This document shows positions 51,351 to 59,605 of a stretch of DNA of 64,000 nucleotides, piece by piece. The DNA lies in NCBI GenBank assembly GCA_910580105.1, contig CAJTWN010000010.1, positions 7,231 through 71,230 of the forward strand, given 5' to 3'. This DNA comes from an uncultured Clostridia bacterium (GTDB taxonomy: Bacteria > Bacillota > Clostridia > Monoglobales > Monoglobaceae). Below the pieces are notes generated by a model. That model searched no databases and was not told the DNA's origin. It saw only the letters and a list, made by a program, of their open reading frames with translations. Positions within the stretch are counted from its first letter, which is position 1. Every line of letters begins with the position of its first letter. Both the position numbers and the translations under genes were made by a program.

Positions 51351-52106
51351 ATGATTGCACTGATAACAGGGGCGAGCAGCGGAATTGGAAAAGCGCTGGC
51401 GTGTACGTTGGGCGAAAAGGGTTATGATCTTATTTTGGTTGCGCGCCGGAGAGCACCGATGGAAACACTGAAGAAGACATTGAAAACAAAGGTGGACATT
51501 TATGCCTTTGACCTTGCCAAAGAAGAAAATGTATATGCACTGTACGAAAAGACAAAAGATAAAAATATTGATTTGCTGGTGAATAATGCAGGCTTCGGCT
51601 TGTTTGGAGATACAGACGAAACTGCACTATCCAGAGAACTGGAGATGCTGGATTTGAATGTCCGCGCCCTGCATATCCTGACCAAGCTGTTTTTGAAGGA
51701 TTTTGTGGAGCGCGGCAGCGGACAGATTCTGAATGTAGCGAGCACAGCAGGATTTTTTGCGGGGCCGGGGCTGAATACTTATTATGCGACAAAAAATTAT
51801 GTCCTTCGCTTTACAACGGCAATTTATGAAGAACTGCGCCGGAAAAAGAGCAATGTACAAATTGGTGTACTATGCCCCGGCCCGGTGGAGACAGAATTTA
51901 ATCAGGTTGCCGGCGGCAGGTTTTTTATGCGTGGATTGTGTGCAAAACAGGTGGCGGAATATGCGGTGCGGCAAATGGAAAAAAAGAAGCTTTTGATCAT
52001 ACCGGGAATCGGAAATAAGCTATGTATCTTTGCCGCCCGGTTTGCCCCCTATCGGCTGATGCTGCGGATGGTCTATCATATTCAGAGGAAGAAACAAACC
52101 TGCTAG
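51351..52106 (+). CDS. SDR-family NAD(P)-dependent oxidoreductase
   Basis: 251-aa classical short-chain dehydrogenase. The cofactor motif is TGASSGIGKALA (residues 6-17), then NNAG (about 79-82). The catalytic tetrad's Ser sits in NVASTAGFF and the Tyr/Lys in YYATKNYVL. The tail (HIQRKKQ) is basic. The substrate is unknown; the DltE/YqjQ-like subgroup acts on lipids or sugars. GGGGAG lies 8 bp before the ATG at 51351; the longer frame from 51243 has no such site. Confidence 0.9.
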   Translation: MIALITGASSGIGKALACTLGEKGYDLILVARRRAPMETLKKTLKTKVDIYAFDLAKEENVYALYEKTKDKNIDLLVNNAGFGLFGDTDETALSRELEMLDLNVRALHILTKLFLKDFVERGSGQILNVASTAGFFAGPGLNTYYATKNYVLRFTTAIYEELRRKKSNVQIGVLCPGPVETEFNQVAGGRFFMRGLCAKQVAEYAVRQMEKKKLLIIPGIGNKLCIFAARFAPYRLMLRMVYHIQRKKQTC

Positions 52107-52315
52107 GGCAGGCGGTTTGGCTGTGTAACCGGAAGAAAATGTGCATTGTTTCACCTGCCGGATTTATGCAGTAGATGACCGGCCGCCGGGAAGAATCAGG
52201 GAGTAAGAACAACGGAAGCACACAGTTTTTTTGAATGGTTATGATTATAAGAAGTTGTGAAATTGGCTGTTTGTGCTGGATAGAGAAATCGTATATAAAT
52301 GTTAGGAGCGTACAG

Positions 52316-53482
52316 ATGAAAAGAATTTGGAAGATAAGTTGTATTATTTGTATAATGTCTGTGTTGCTGACAGGCTGTACAGCGAAAAGTATCGGATGGA
52401 TATCGGATACGGATACAAAGACCACAGAAGAGACGCCGGTTCAAAAGGCGGAAAGGTTATTGGCGTCTATGCGCCTGGAGGAAAAGATTTATCAATTGTT
52501 TATGGTTCGTCCGGAGGATCTGACAGGTGTTGGAGTGGCGGTGCAGGCCGGGGAGGTGACACAGAAAGCTTTGGAAACCTATCCGGTTGGCGGAATCATT
52601 TATTTCAGCCAGAATGTGAAAGACCGGGAACAGTTGAAACAGATGATAGAGAATACGAAGTCCTATGCAAAAATTCCCCTTTGGATTGGGGTGGATGAAG
52701 AAGGAGGCCGGGTGGCCCGCCTTGGCAATGCCGGCATTGGCGTGGCTGTTCATCCGCCTATGGGAGAGGTTGGAGAGCGTGGAAATCCGGAAGAGGCAAG
52801 AGAAATTGGAGCTGTTCTTGCCGAAGATTTGAAGGCGTTGGGGTTTAATCTGAATTTTGCCCCTGTTGCCGATGTGCTGACTGTGGAGAATAACCAGGAT
52901 ATAGGAAACCGTTCTTTCGGCCGGGATCCCGGGGTGGTGTCGAAGATGGTGGCGGCAGAGGTGGAAGGGATGCAAGCCGGCGGGGTATCTGCAACTTTAA
53001 AGCATTTTCCCAGCAATGGAAGCACTGCGGCCAACACCCATCATGGATATGGGGCGTGTACCAGAACCCTTGAAGAGATGCGCGCAGCAGAATTCCTGCC
53101 TTTTCGGGCAGGGATTGACGCGGGGGCAGATTTGGTGATGGTTGCCCATATGGCGGCGGTGAATGTGACCGGCAGTCAAACCCCGTCCACTCTTTCAAAA
53201 AGAATCGTTACAGATTTGCTTCGGGGTGAACTTGGATTTGAAAAGGTAATCGTTTCGGATGCACTGAATATGGGGGCAATCACCGAAAAGTATACGCCGG
53301 GTGATGCGGCAGTCAAAGCAATTGAGGCAGGAATTGACCTGCTTTTGATGTCGCCCGACTTTCCGGCGGCGGCAGAGGCCATTGGACAAAAGGTTGCAGA
53401 GGGAACCTTGTCCGAAGAGCGGATTGATGAAAGTGTTCGGCGTATCCTGACCCTGAAAATTGAGAGGGGGATTATCTCATAA
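52316..53482 (+). CDS. GH3 beta-N-acetylhexosaminidase, NagZ-like lipoprotein
   Basis: 388-aa lipoprotein (lipobox LTGC after a short hydrophobic signal, Cys22). The GH3 barrel has GVDEEGGRVARL (substrate loop), KHFPSNGSTAANTHHGYG (the His loop that supplies the acid/base in NagZ) and the nucleophile Asp in VSDALNMGAI. NagZ enzymes cut GlcNAc from muropeptides; the lipid anchor places this one outside the membrane, as in B. subtilis NagZ (YbbD). AGGAGCG precedes the start. Role: wall recycling or scavenging. Confidence 0.9.
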   Translation: MKRIWKISCIICIMSVLLTGCTAKSIGWISDTDTKTTEETPVQKAERLLASMRLEEKIYQLFMVRPEDLTGVGVAVQAGEVTQKALETYPVGGIIYFSQNVKDREQLKQMIENTKSYAKIPLWIGVDEEGGRVARLGNAGIGVAVHPPMGEVGERGNPEEAREIGAVLAEDLKALGFNLNFAPVADVLTVENNQDIGNRSFGRDPGVVSKMVAAEVEGMQAGGVSATLKHFPSNGSTAANTHHGYGACTRTLEEMRAAEFLPFRAGIDAGADLVMVAHMAAVNVTGSQTPSTLSKRIVTDLLRGELGFEKVIVSDALNMGAITEKYTPGDAAVKAIEAGIDLLLMSPDFPAAAEAIGQKVAEGTLSEERIDESVRRILTLKIERGIIS

Positions 53483-53489
53483 AGATATG

Positions 53490-53680
53490 TGCAAGCCGGC
53501 GTTTGGCCGGCCGGTACATATCCAAAAACCTATATTTTAAACCTATTTGCAAAAGCAATGTCTTTGATTTATCTGCCGTTCCTTGTATCTGCCTTTTCTG
53601 CTGTGGAGGAAAAGGTGCCGTTGTTTTTGCAATGCAGATTTTTTGATAGTCTGCAAGCCGGCATTTGGCCGGCCTTTTTT
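53490..53680 (+). terminator. terminator region with a repeated hairpin
   Basis: TGCAAGCCGGC-NTTTG-GCCGGCC occurs at 53490-53512 and at 53651-53674. The second copy runs into TTTTTT and is a good terminator (53656-53680). The 130 bp between the copies show no gene. Confidence 0.65.
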
Positions 53681-53718
53681 ATTTGACAAAGATTTTTGGT
53701 TTTGACAGATTTTTGCGG

Positions 53719-53747
53719 TTGACAAAAGGTGTGACAGGGATTATAAT
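53719..53747 (+). promoter_or_regulatory. consensus promoter of the HTH/serine-hydrolase operon
   Basis: TTGACA, a 17-bp spacer and TATAAT, all consensus, 32 bp before the HTH start. Confidence 0.8.
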
Positions 53748-53779
53748 CAATTTTAATAATAATATCGGGGGTGATAATA

Positions 53780-54310
53780 TTGACCAACGAACAGTTTGAA
53801 CTTTTATTAAATCCTGTTCGTCTTCGGATTCTGCAATACATGGCAGTACATAGGACAGGTGTACCGCGGGAGATGGCGGCATATTTAACGGATGTGCCCC
53901 TGCCGAGTCTGTACCGGCATCTGGGAAAGCTGACAGAAGGCGGTGTGTTGGAAGTGATAGGGGAGAAGAAGGTTCGCGGTACTGTGGAGAAAACATATCA
54001 GATTGCGGAGGATTATTTTGCACCGCCGTCATCCAAGGCGGATGTATACCGACAGATTTATTTGTATCTGACAATGATGCTGAAAGAGGTGTCTGCATAT
54101 TGTGCCCGGGAGGAGAGCGACCCGGCGGCAGACATGTTGTTTCTGGATGCAATCAGTTTCTATGCAACGGATAAGGAATACAGTGTTTATCTGGAAGAAA
54201 GGGCGCGGCTGGATAAAAAGATGATGGAAAACGAATGGAATCAGGAGCGGAAACACCGCAGTCTGACTGTGTTGTCCCTGCCTTCTGTCAGAAAGGGGAA
54301 CAGAATATGA
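53780..54310 (+). CDS. winged-helix (ArsR-like) transcriptional regulator
   Basis: About 176-aa regulator. Residues 1-90 form a winged HTH like those of ArsR/YdfF-type proteins (LLLNPVRLRILQYMAVHR, then PLPSLYRHLGKLTEGGVLEVIGE and a wing KVRGTVEKTYQI). The remaining helices (VYRQIYLYLTMMLKEV) are likely for dimerisation. TTG at 53780 is preferred: GGGGGTG lies 6 bp before it, while GTG at 53771 overlaps that site. Its stop overlaps the hydrolase start by 4 bp (ATGA), so the regulator and the exported enzyme are translationally coupled. Confidence 0.82.
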   Translation: MTNEQFELLLNPVRLRILQYMAVHRTGVPREMAAYLTDVPLPSLYRHLGKLTEGGVLEVIGEKKVRGTVEKTYQIAEDYFAPPSSKADVYRQIYLYLTMMLKEVSAYCAREESDPAADMLFLDAISFYATDKEYSVYLEERARLDKKMMENEWNQERKHRSLTVLSLPSVRKGNRI

Positions 54311-56403
54311 AGAGAGTAAAAAAATATGCGGCGGCATTTCTTGGCATCTGGATGACGGCCTCCGGGTTTTATCTTCCGGTACAGGCGGATACAACAATGG
54401 TGGAGGATGTGGTTCCGGCGGCGGAGACAGAGGCAATGGATACGGCAGAATTGGCGGATTTGCTTACCGGGCAGTATGGAGCCGCCAGTGTGCAGTATGC
54501 CCTATTGCATGAGGGGGAGATTGTCGGGAGCGGCAGCAGCGGTGTCTATAGCAGGACGGAAAACCGTGCCCTGACAAAGGAGAATATGTATGGTATTGGC
54601 TCGGTCAGCAAGATGTACACGGTGGCTGCAGCGATGAAGCTGGCGGAACAGGGGAAAATACGGCTGGAAGAGCCGGTGTTTACTTATCTGCCTGAATTTG
54701 AGATGGCGGATGAGCGGTATAAGAAAATTACGGTTCAGATGTTGATGAACCATTCCAGTGGTTTGGCAGGAACGTCCTATGGAAATTCGTTTCTGTTTGG
54801 GGATGCGGACAGCTATGCCCATGACCATCTGCTGGAACATTTGAAAAATCAGCGTCTCAAAGCGGAGCCGGGCGAAATTGCTGTCTATTGCAACGATGGT
54901 TTCACATTGCTGGAGCTGGTGGTGGAAAAGGTAAGCGGAATGTCTTTGACAGCGTTCCTTCAGGAAACGTTTTTTGCGCCGGCAGGGCTGATGGCAAGTA
55001 AAACGCCTCAGGATTCTTTTGACCGCTCTCTCCTTGCCAAGACGTATCTGCCGCTGTTTTCCCAGGAGACGCCGGAAGACACGGTGGGAATTATCGGAAC
55101 CGGCGGTATCTATTCCTCCGCAGAGGATTTGTGCAGGTTTGGTGAGATATTAGTCGGTGACCAGCCGGAAATTCTTTCGAAAGAGAGCGCTCTGCGGATG
55201 ATGGAGCCGGAATATAAAAATGGTATCTGGCCGGAGAATGCAGAAAATAATTCCATTGCCTATGGTTTGGGCTGGGATACGGTTTCTCTTTATCCTTTTG
55301 CTGAAGCTGGGATAAAGGCGCTGAACAAAGGTGGTGATACCATGCTTTATCATGGGTCGCTGGTGGTTCTGCCCGAATATCATATAACGGCTGCCGTACT
55401 TTCATCCGGCGGGTCCAGTTTATTTGATACAATGCTGGCGGTTAAAATGATCGAACAATATATGCTTCAGGAGGGATTGCTGGATGCGCCGCTGCCTGCT
55501 GCCACTATTACACCGGTACAAAAACAGCCTATGCCGGAAGAATTCAAGGAATACAGCGGCGTTTATGGCGCCGCGGGGAATACGATTCAGGTGATTGTGG
55601 ACAATGATGAACTTCGCGTTCCGCCGGCTGGTGAAGGCGTTCCGGAACAGATTTTTGTCTATGCAGGGGATGCAAAGTTTCAAACACCGGATGGGAGTGT
55701 GATCTTGTCTTTTGAAACAAAAGAAAACGGCCATACCTACCTGCTGATGGATTCCTATATACAGATTCCCGGTTTTGGGATGACACGCAGCTTCTCCTAT
55801 AATGCACAGCGGGTAGAGGCAAATCCTCTTTCTGAGGAAGTTCTTTCGGTTTGGCAGGAACGAAACGGGAAAAATTATTTTTTGTTGAATGAAAAATATA
55901 CTTCCCAGCTGATGGTTCTGATGGCGTCGCAAAAGATGACCGTTGACACGGAAAACGGCTATGCAATGGGTTGTAAAATTATTGACGGGGATCAGGCCGT
56001 TAACGTTATGCAAATTCCCATGTCCAATGGGCGTGACACCTTTGACCTGCAATTTGAAAAAGAAGAGGGAAAAGAGTATTTGTATACCAGAGATATGACG
56101 CTGATTTCAGAGGATGGAATTCTTCCCATATACGATGGAATGGATGGGATTTGTACCATTCAGGCGGATGGGTATACCCGCTGGTATAAAGTGCCGGAGG
56201 GAGAGGGAACAAAACAGATGAAGGTTTCTGCCCCGCAAAAAACGGCAATTTTCATCTATGATGATAAGAATAATTGTGTAGTAAATAGTGTGATTACAGG
56301 AACCGATACGTTTACACTGCCAATGAACGGGAAAATTGCATTCTCCGGTGCAGTTGGAGATGTATTTGAAATTTCTGTATATGATGCCGCTGAAGAAAGC
56401 TGA
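54307..56403 (+). CDS. secreted serine hydrolase, class C beta-lactamase-like
   Basis: 698-aa exported protein with a signal peptide (1-27). The beta-lactamase/transpeptidase-like domain (about 45-385) shows SVSK (Ser99, Lys102), YCN (Tyr194, Asn196) and an HGS motif near 350. These are the active-site elements of class C beta-lactamases, D-Ala-D-Ala carboxypeptidases and related esterases. A C-terminal beta region (about 410-698) is unassigned. Because of the extra domain and lone regulator, I favour a wall-peptide hydrolase or esterase over antibiotic resistance, but sequence cannot decide. Confidence 0.9.
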   Translation: MKRVKKYAAAFLGIWMTASGFYLPVQADTTMVEDVVPAAETEAMDTAELADLLTGQYGAASVQYALLHEGEIVGSGSSGVYSRTENRALTKENMYGIGSVSKMYTVAAAMKLAEQGKIRLEEPVFTYLPEFEMADERYKKITVQMLMNHSSGLAGTSYGNSFLFGDADSYAHDHLLEHLKNQRLKAEPGEIAVYCNDGFTLLELVVEKVSGMSLTAFLQETFFAPAGLMASKTPQDSFDRSLLAKTYLPLFSQETPEDTVGIIGTGGIYSSAEDLCRFGEILVGDQPEILSKESALRMMEPEYKNGIWPENAENNSIAYGLGWDTVSLYPFAEAGIKALNKGGDTMLYHGSLVVLPEYHITAAVLSSGGSSLFDTMLAVKMIEQYMLQEGLLDAPLPAATITPVQKQPMPEEFKEYSGVYGAAGNTIQVIVDNDELRVPPAGEGVPEQIFVYAGDAKFQTPDGSVILSFETKENGHTYLLMDSYIQIPGFGMTRSFSYNAQRVEANPLSEEVLSVWQERNGKNYFLLNEKYTSQLMVLMASQKMTVDTENGYAMGCKIIDGDQAVNVMQIPMSNGRDTFDLQFEKEEGKEYLYTRDMTLISEDGILPIYDGMDGICTIQADGYTRWYKVPEGEGTKQMKVSAPQKTAIFIYDDKNNCVVNSVITGTDTFTLPMNGKIAFSGAVGDVFEISVYDAAEES

Positions 56404-56465
56404 TGGGGGATGAAGTGCGTGTTTTGTCGGCAGCAGAAAGCTGATGTAATAGGGAAGGAGACGGT

Positions 56466-56939
56466 ATGATGAGAAGAAAGGACAGAGCGGTCACAGACCG
56501 CGGAAAAATCCGGGAGATCATCCGGTCCTGTGCCTGCCTGAGATTGGGGCTTTGGGACGAAGGCGAGGTCTATATTGTGCCTTTGCATTTTGGCTATGCG
56601 GAAGAGGAGGGGAAACAGGTCTTCTATTTCCATGGGGCAAAGGAGGGCAGAAAGAACACCCTGATTGCAAGGACGCATTCTGCCGGATTTGAGCTGGATA
56701 CAGGATATGAATTGGTCAGCGGAGCATCGGCCTGTAATTACACAGCACGGTATCAAAGCGTGATAGGAACAGGGAGGATAAGTCTTGTGGAGGAACCCGA
56801 GGCAAAACGAAGGGCACTGCAGGCCATTATGCTTCACTGTACCGGGAAAGCGGATTGGCAGTTTCATGATGCCAATATAGAAAAGGCTGCGGTTTTCCGC
56901 CTGGACGTAGAAAAAATTTCCTGCAAAGCGCATGAATAG
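56466..56939 (+). CDS. pyridoxamine 5'-phosphate oxidase-like (flavin-binding) protein
   Basis: 157-aa protein of the split-barrel FMN-binding type. MRRKDRAVTDRGKIREIIRSCACLRLGL, then VPLHFGY, FYFHGAKEGRKNTLI and the late TGKADWQF match the family that includes NimA-like nitroimidazole reductases and MSMEG-type flavin proteins. FMN or F420 binding is assumed from the family. No nim-specific evidence is seen. GGAAGGAG lies 5 bp before the start. Confidence 0.85.
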   Translation: MMRRKDRAVTDRGKIREIIRSCACLRLGLWDEGEVYIVPLHFGYAEEEGKQVFYFHGAKEGRKNTLIARTHSAGFELDTGYELVSGASACNYTARYQSVIGTGRISLVEEPEAKRRALQAIMLHCTGKADWQFHDANIEKAAVFRLDVEKISCKAHE

Positions 56940-56970
56940 ACTGCATGCAATGAATTTTGCGTTTTCATAC

Positions 56971-57006
56971 AAAAAAGATGAACCTTATTCGGGTTCATCT
57001 TTTTTT
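56971..57006. terminator. bidirectional terminator overlapping the AI-2E coding end
   Basis: AAAAAGATGAACC, loop TTATTC, GGGTTCATCTTTTTT. It serves both convergent genes, and its stem and loop include the last codons and stop of the AI-2E gene (ends at 56985). Confidence 0.85.
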
Positions 57007-58175
57007 ATATCGGTATTTTTATTTTCAGAAAGGGTGTTTTCAATCGTTGCCCGTTCCTTCATTTTTCGTTCTTTCAGGTCGAAGATGTCCAGCAGGATGC
57101 TGCGCAGGAGGGCAACAATCGGAACGGCGAGGAAGATACCAAAGACGCCGAAGAGTCCGCCGCCAAGCAAGATGCCAAAGATAACCCAAAAGGGTTTAAC
57201 CTGCAGAGAGCCGGCCAACAGTTTGGGCTGGATGAAGTTTGCGTCCAGCTGCTGCAATGCGATCTGAGAAACTGCAACAATGACCCCTTGTGTAAAGGAA
57301 CCGGTAAAGACGGTCAGAATAGCGGCAAAAGCGGTTGCTGTGACCGCGCCGAAATAGGGGATCAGATTGAATGCGCCAATCAACAGGGCGAGGAGCGGCG
57401 CATATTTTACCCGGACAATAGACAGGATGATGAACGAAATCAAAAATACGATACCTGCATCAACCAACTGACAGGAGATGTATTTTTGAATAAATTCGTT
57501 GATGGTTTTTAAATATCTGCCGAAAAATGCACGCCGTTTCTCTGAGATGAAAAGGGTGGTGAGTTTGGTAAAGTTGTCTTTTAAGCTTTTGCGGTCCAGC
57601 AGGATATAGATGGAGATGACCAGCCCCATAAAAATGTTGAAAAGACCGGTTCCGAAATTCATAACCCCTTTTGCATATTTGTTCATATTGTTAAAATCAA
57701 TGCTCTCGATAAGTTTTTGCAGGGAGAACAAATTGTTATTGAAAAGTTTTTGAATGCTTAAATCTTCAATCTGTACAATGTGCAGGGAATTGATCCATTG
57801 GATGATCGAATCAACAATGGAGGGGAACTGTTCAATGAATTCACTGATGCTGCGGACAACTGCCGGGATAATTGCAACGAGCAAAAGCGCTATTGCTGCA
57901 AGAAAAAGCAGATAAATGGTGGCGACCGCAACGCCGCGCCGGGACTTTACAAAAAATTTTACCTTCGTTTTTTCCAGGAGCCGCTCAAGTTTTTGGCAGG
58001 GGACAAAGAGGACGTATGCAATACAAAAGCCGATCACAAAAGGAGTCAGCAGATGAATGATCTGCTTTATCCAGTCGATGATGATGCTGAAGTTGTCGAA
58101 GGTCTTATAGACGACAATGATTGCAACTGCCAGAATGAAGAGGCCGATATATTTTTTTAATTCTTTAAACCACAT
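56985..58175 (-). CDS. AI-2E family transporter
   Basis: 396-aa integral membrane protein of the AI-2 exporter (TqsA/PerM) superfamily. Eight hydrophobic segments are visible, three near the N-terminus and a cluster from about 210 to 350 (FLISFIILSIVRV, LLIGAFNLIPYFG, GILLGGGLFGVFGIFLAVPIVALLRSI). The conserved PYFG and AVP motifs are present. Members export AI-2, sodium or unknown solutes, so the cargo is not settled. The C-terminal tail is highly charged. Confidence 0.9.
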   Translation of the reverse strand: MWFKELKKYIGLFILAVAIIVVYKTFDNFSIIIDWIKQIIHLLTPFVIGFCIAYVLFVPCQKLERLLEKTKVKFFVKSRRGVAVATIYLLFLAAIALLLVAIIPAVVRSISEFIEQFPSIVDSIIQWINSLHIVQIEDLSIQKLFNNNLFSLQKLIESIDFNNMNKYAKGVMNFGTGLFNIFMGLVISIYILLDRKSLKDNFTKLTTLFISEKRRAFFGRYLKTINEFIQKYISCQLVDAGIVFLISFIILSIVRVKYAPLLALLIGAFNLIPYFGAVTATAFAAILTVFTGSFTQGVIVAVSQIALQQLDANFIQPKLLAGSLQVKPFWVIFGILLGGGLFGVFGIFLAVPIVALLRSILLDIFDLKERKMKERATIENTLSENKNTDIKKDEPE

Positions 58176-58222
58176 AGAATCACTCCTGTCGGATTTTTAT
58201 AGGTTCCATATATAATTGTCAT

Positions 58223-59152
58223 TTAATCGCCGGAAGTACAGAAATGGTAGGTGTTTTTTATGGCCTTGGCTTGATAGAGGGCCTCGTCGGCTTTTTCGAA
58301 AAGTTTATCCAGAACGGTTCCGTTTTCAGGAGAAAGCGAGATGCCAATACTGAGGGAGAATTCATGTTCGCTGGTCGTATGGAGCAGTCTTTGTACCGTC
58401 TGTTCAAGGGAATGCTTTGATGGTATGGCTGAAAGAAAGAGAAGAAACTCATCTCCGCCCCATCTGCCGAAGATGGTGTTTTTGGGAAAGGTTTGCTGCA
58501 GGAGTTCGGCTGTTTTTCGGATTACCCGGTCTCCATACTGATGCCCCCGGGTGTCGTTGATGGATTTGAAGTTGTCAAGGTCGACAATTAAAAGCGCATG
58601 TGTATTAGCCTTTTTCTTTGAAAGGATGGCAGTGATTCGTTTGGCCGTTTTTTGCCGTGTCAGAAATCCGGTAAGGGGATCATGTTCTGCCAGTGAGCGA
58701 TAAAGCTCAGATTGCCGCATGATTGTATCAATATCAGATACTACGCCGATCATACGCGTCGGCGTACCATTTTGCAGAATAGGGTTCACATCCACTTTGC
58801 ACCAAACATATTTGGTATCTCCGGCTTTCATCCGGGCACAATACGTAGCAGATTTGCCGGCCAAAATCTGCGCAAAAGCTTCAGCAATTGCGGAATGGTC
58901 TTCCGGGTGGGCAAAATAATCAGAAACCGCGTGCTGGTATTCTTCCGGAGGCAGGGAACGAAATTTTTCCAGTTCATTTAAAATAGCTGTTTCGGATTTA
59001 CCATAGATAATTTCGGGATTTTCAAAAAAGGTATATTGCTGATTGCAAAGATCTACGCCAAAAACGCAGATTCCGGCAGTTTGAAGCGCAACCTGCATGC
59101 GTTCCTTTTGTTCAAGCAATGCTGCATCCGGGCAAGTATTTAAATCTTTCAA
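58223..59152 (-). CDS. diguanylate cyclase with PAS domain
   Basis: 309-aa soluble protein. A PAS domain (about 20-140; FGVDLCNQQYTFFENPEIIYG, then YVWCKVDVNPIL) precedes a GGDEF domain (about 155-305) with an intact GGDEF motif at 232-236 (WGGDEF) and DLDNFKSINDTRGHQYGD. It should make cyclic di-GMP from two GTP. The RxxD inhibition site five residues upstream is missing (PKNT), so product feedback is likely weak. The PAS domain may sense a small ligand. No EAL or HD-GYP protein is nearby. Confidence 0.9.
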   Translation of the reverse strand: MKDLNTCPDAALLEQKERMQVALQTAGICVFGVDLCNQQYTFFENPEIIYGKSETAILNELEKFRSLPPEEYQHAVSDYFAHPEDHSAIAEAFAQILAGKSATYCARMKAGDTKYVWCKVDVNPILQNGTPTRMIGVVSDIDTIMRQSELYRSLAEHDPLTGFLTRQKTAKRITAILSKKKANTHALLIVDLDNFKSINDTRGHQYGDRVIRKTAELLQQTFPKNTIFGRWGGDEFLLFLSAIPSKHSLEQTVQRLLHTTSEHEFSLSIGISLSPENGTVLDKLFEKADEALYQAKAIKNTYHFCTSGD

Positions 59153-59505
59153 TTCTCTTCCTCCTGCGTTTATTTATGATTCAGATCATTATTATAGCAT
59201 ATTGTATTTCAATAGTAAACAGAAGCATAAAAATTTCTTTTGCATAAAGACAGAACTTGTTGGACACGCCGCATTTGGCTGCGGAAGTCGTGCGGTTCCG
59301 GGAGATATAATTGATAAGCTGGATGGTGCGTTTTGTGTGAAATACTGCGCCGGGCGGCATCATGCAAAAATGCAGCGGCATGCGGAATTTGTCTTGTAAT
59401 GGCAAAGAGAAACCAACTTATTGGGGAAGATTGGTTCCTTATTGAAATTGTACGAAAAAAGCCGGAAAATTCCTATAATATTTTTCTTTTTTTCAAAAAA
59501 ACCAT
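59153..59505. other. intergenic region upstream of PFOR
   Basis: 353 bp. A plus-strand frame (59205-59399) ends in HAKMQRHAEFVL but lacks a ribosome site and family match. AACCAA/TTGGTT around 59412-59436 could form a hairpin. No other feature seen. Confidence 0.4.
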
Positions 59506-59534
59506 TTGAAATTGTAATATAACTGTGATATAAT
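59506..59534 (+). promoter_or_regulatory. promoter of the PFOR gene
   Basis: TTGAAA, a 17-bp spacer and TATAAT, with a 5' leader of about 65 nt. Confidence 0.75.
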
Positions 59535-59605
59535 TGTTTTGCTTTATGTGAAGAAGCAAAAGTTCGTTAAAAATAATTATTTAAATATACCAAGGAGGCA
59601 ATAAA

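Noticed and set aside
54307..56403. Antibiotic-resistance beta-lactamase
   Set aside because: Active-site motifs fit, but the length, the extra C-terminal region and the lack of a resistance context favour a wall-peptide hydrolase or esterase; left open.
56466..56939. Nitroimidazole-resistance (nim) gene
   Set aside because: The fold fits the wider flavin-binding family, but nothing specific to Nim proteins could be seen by eye.
59205..59399. Plus-strand frame ending in HAKMQRHAEFVL
   Set aside because: No start signal and no recognisable domain; too short to call a pseudogene.
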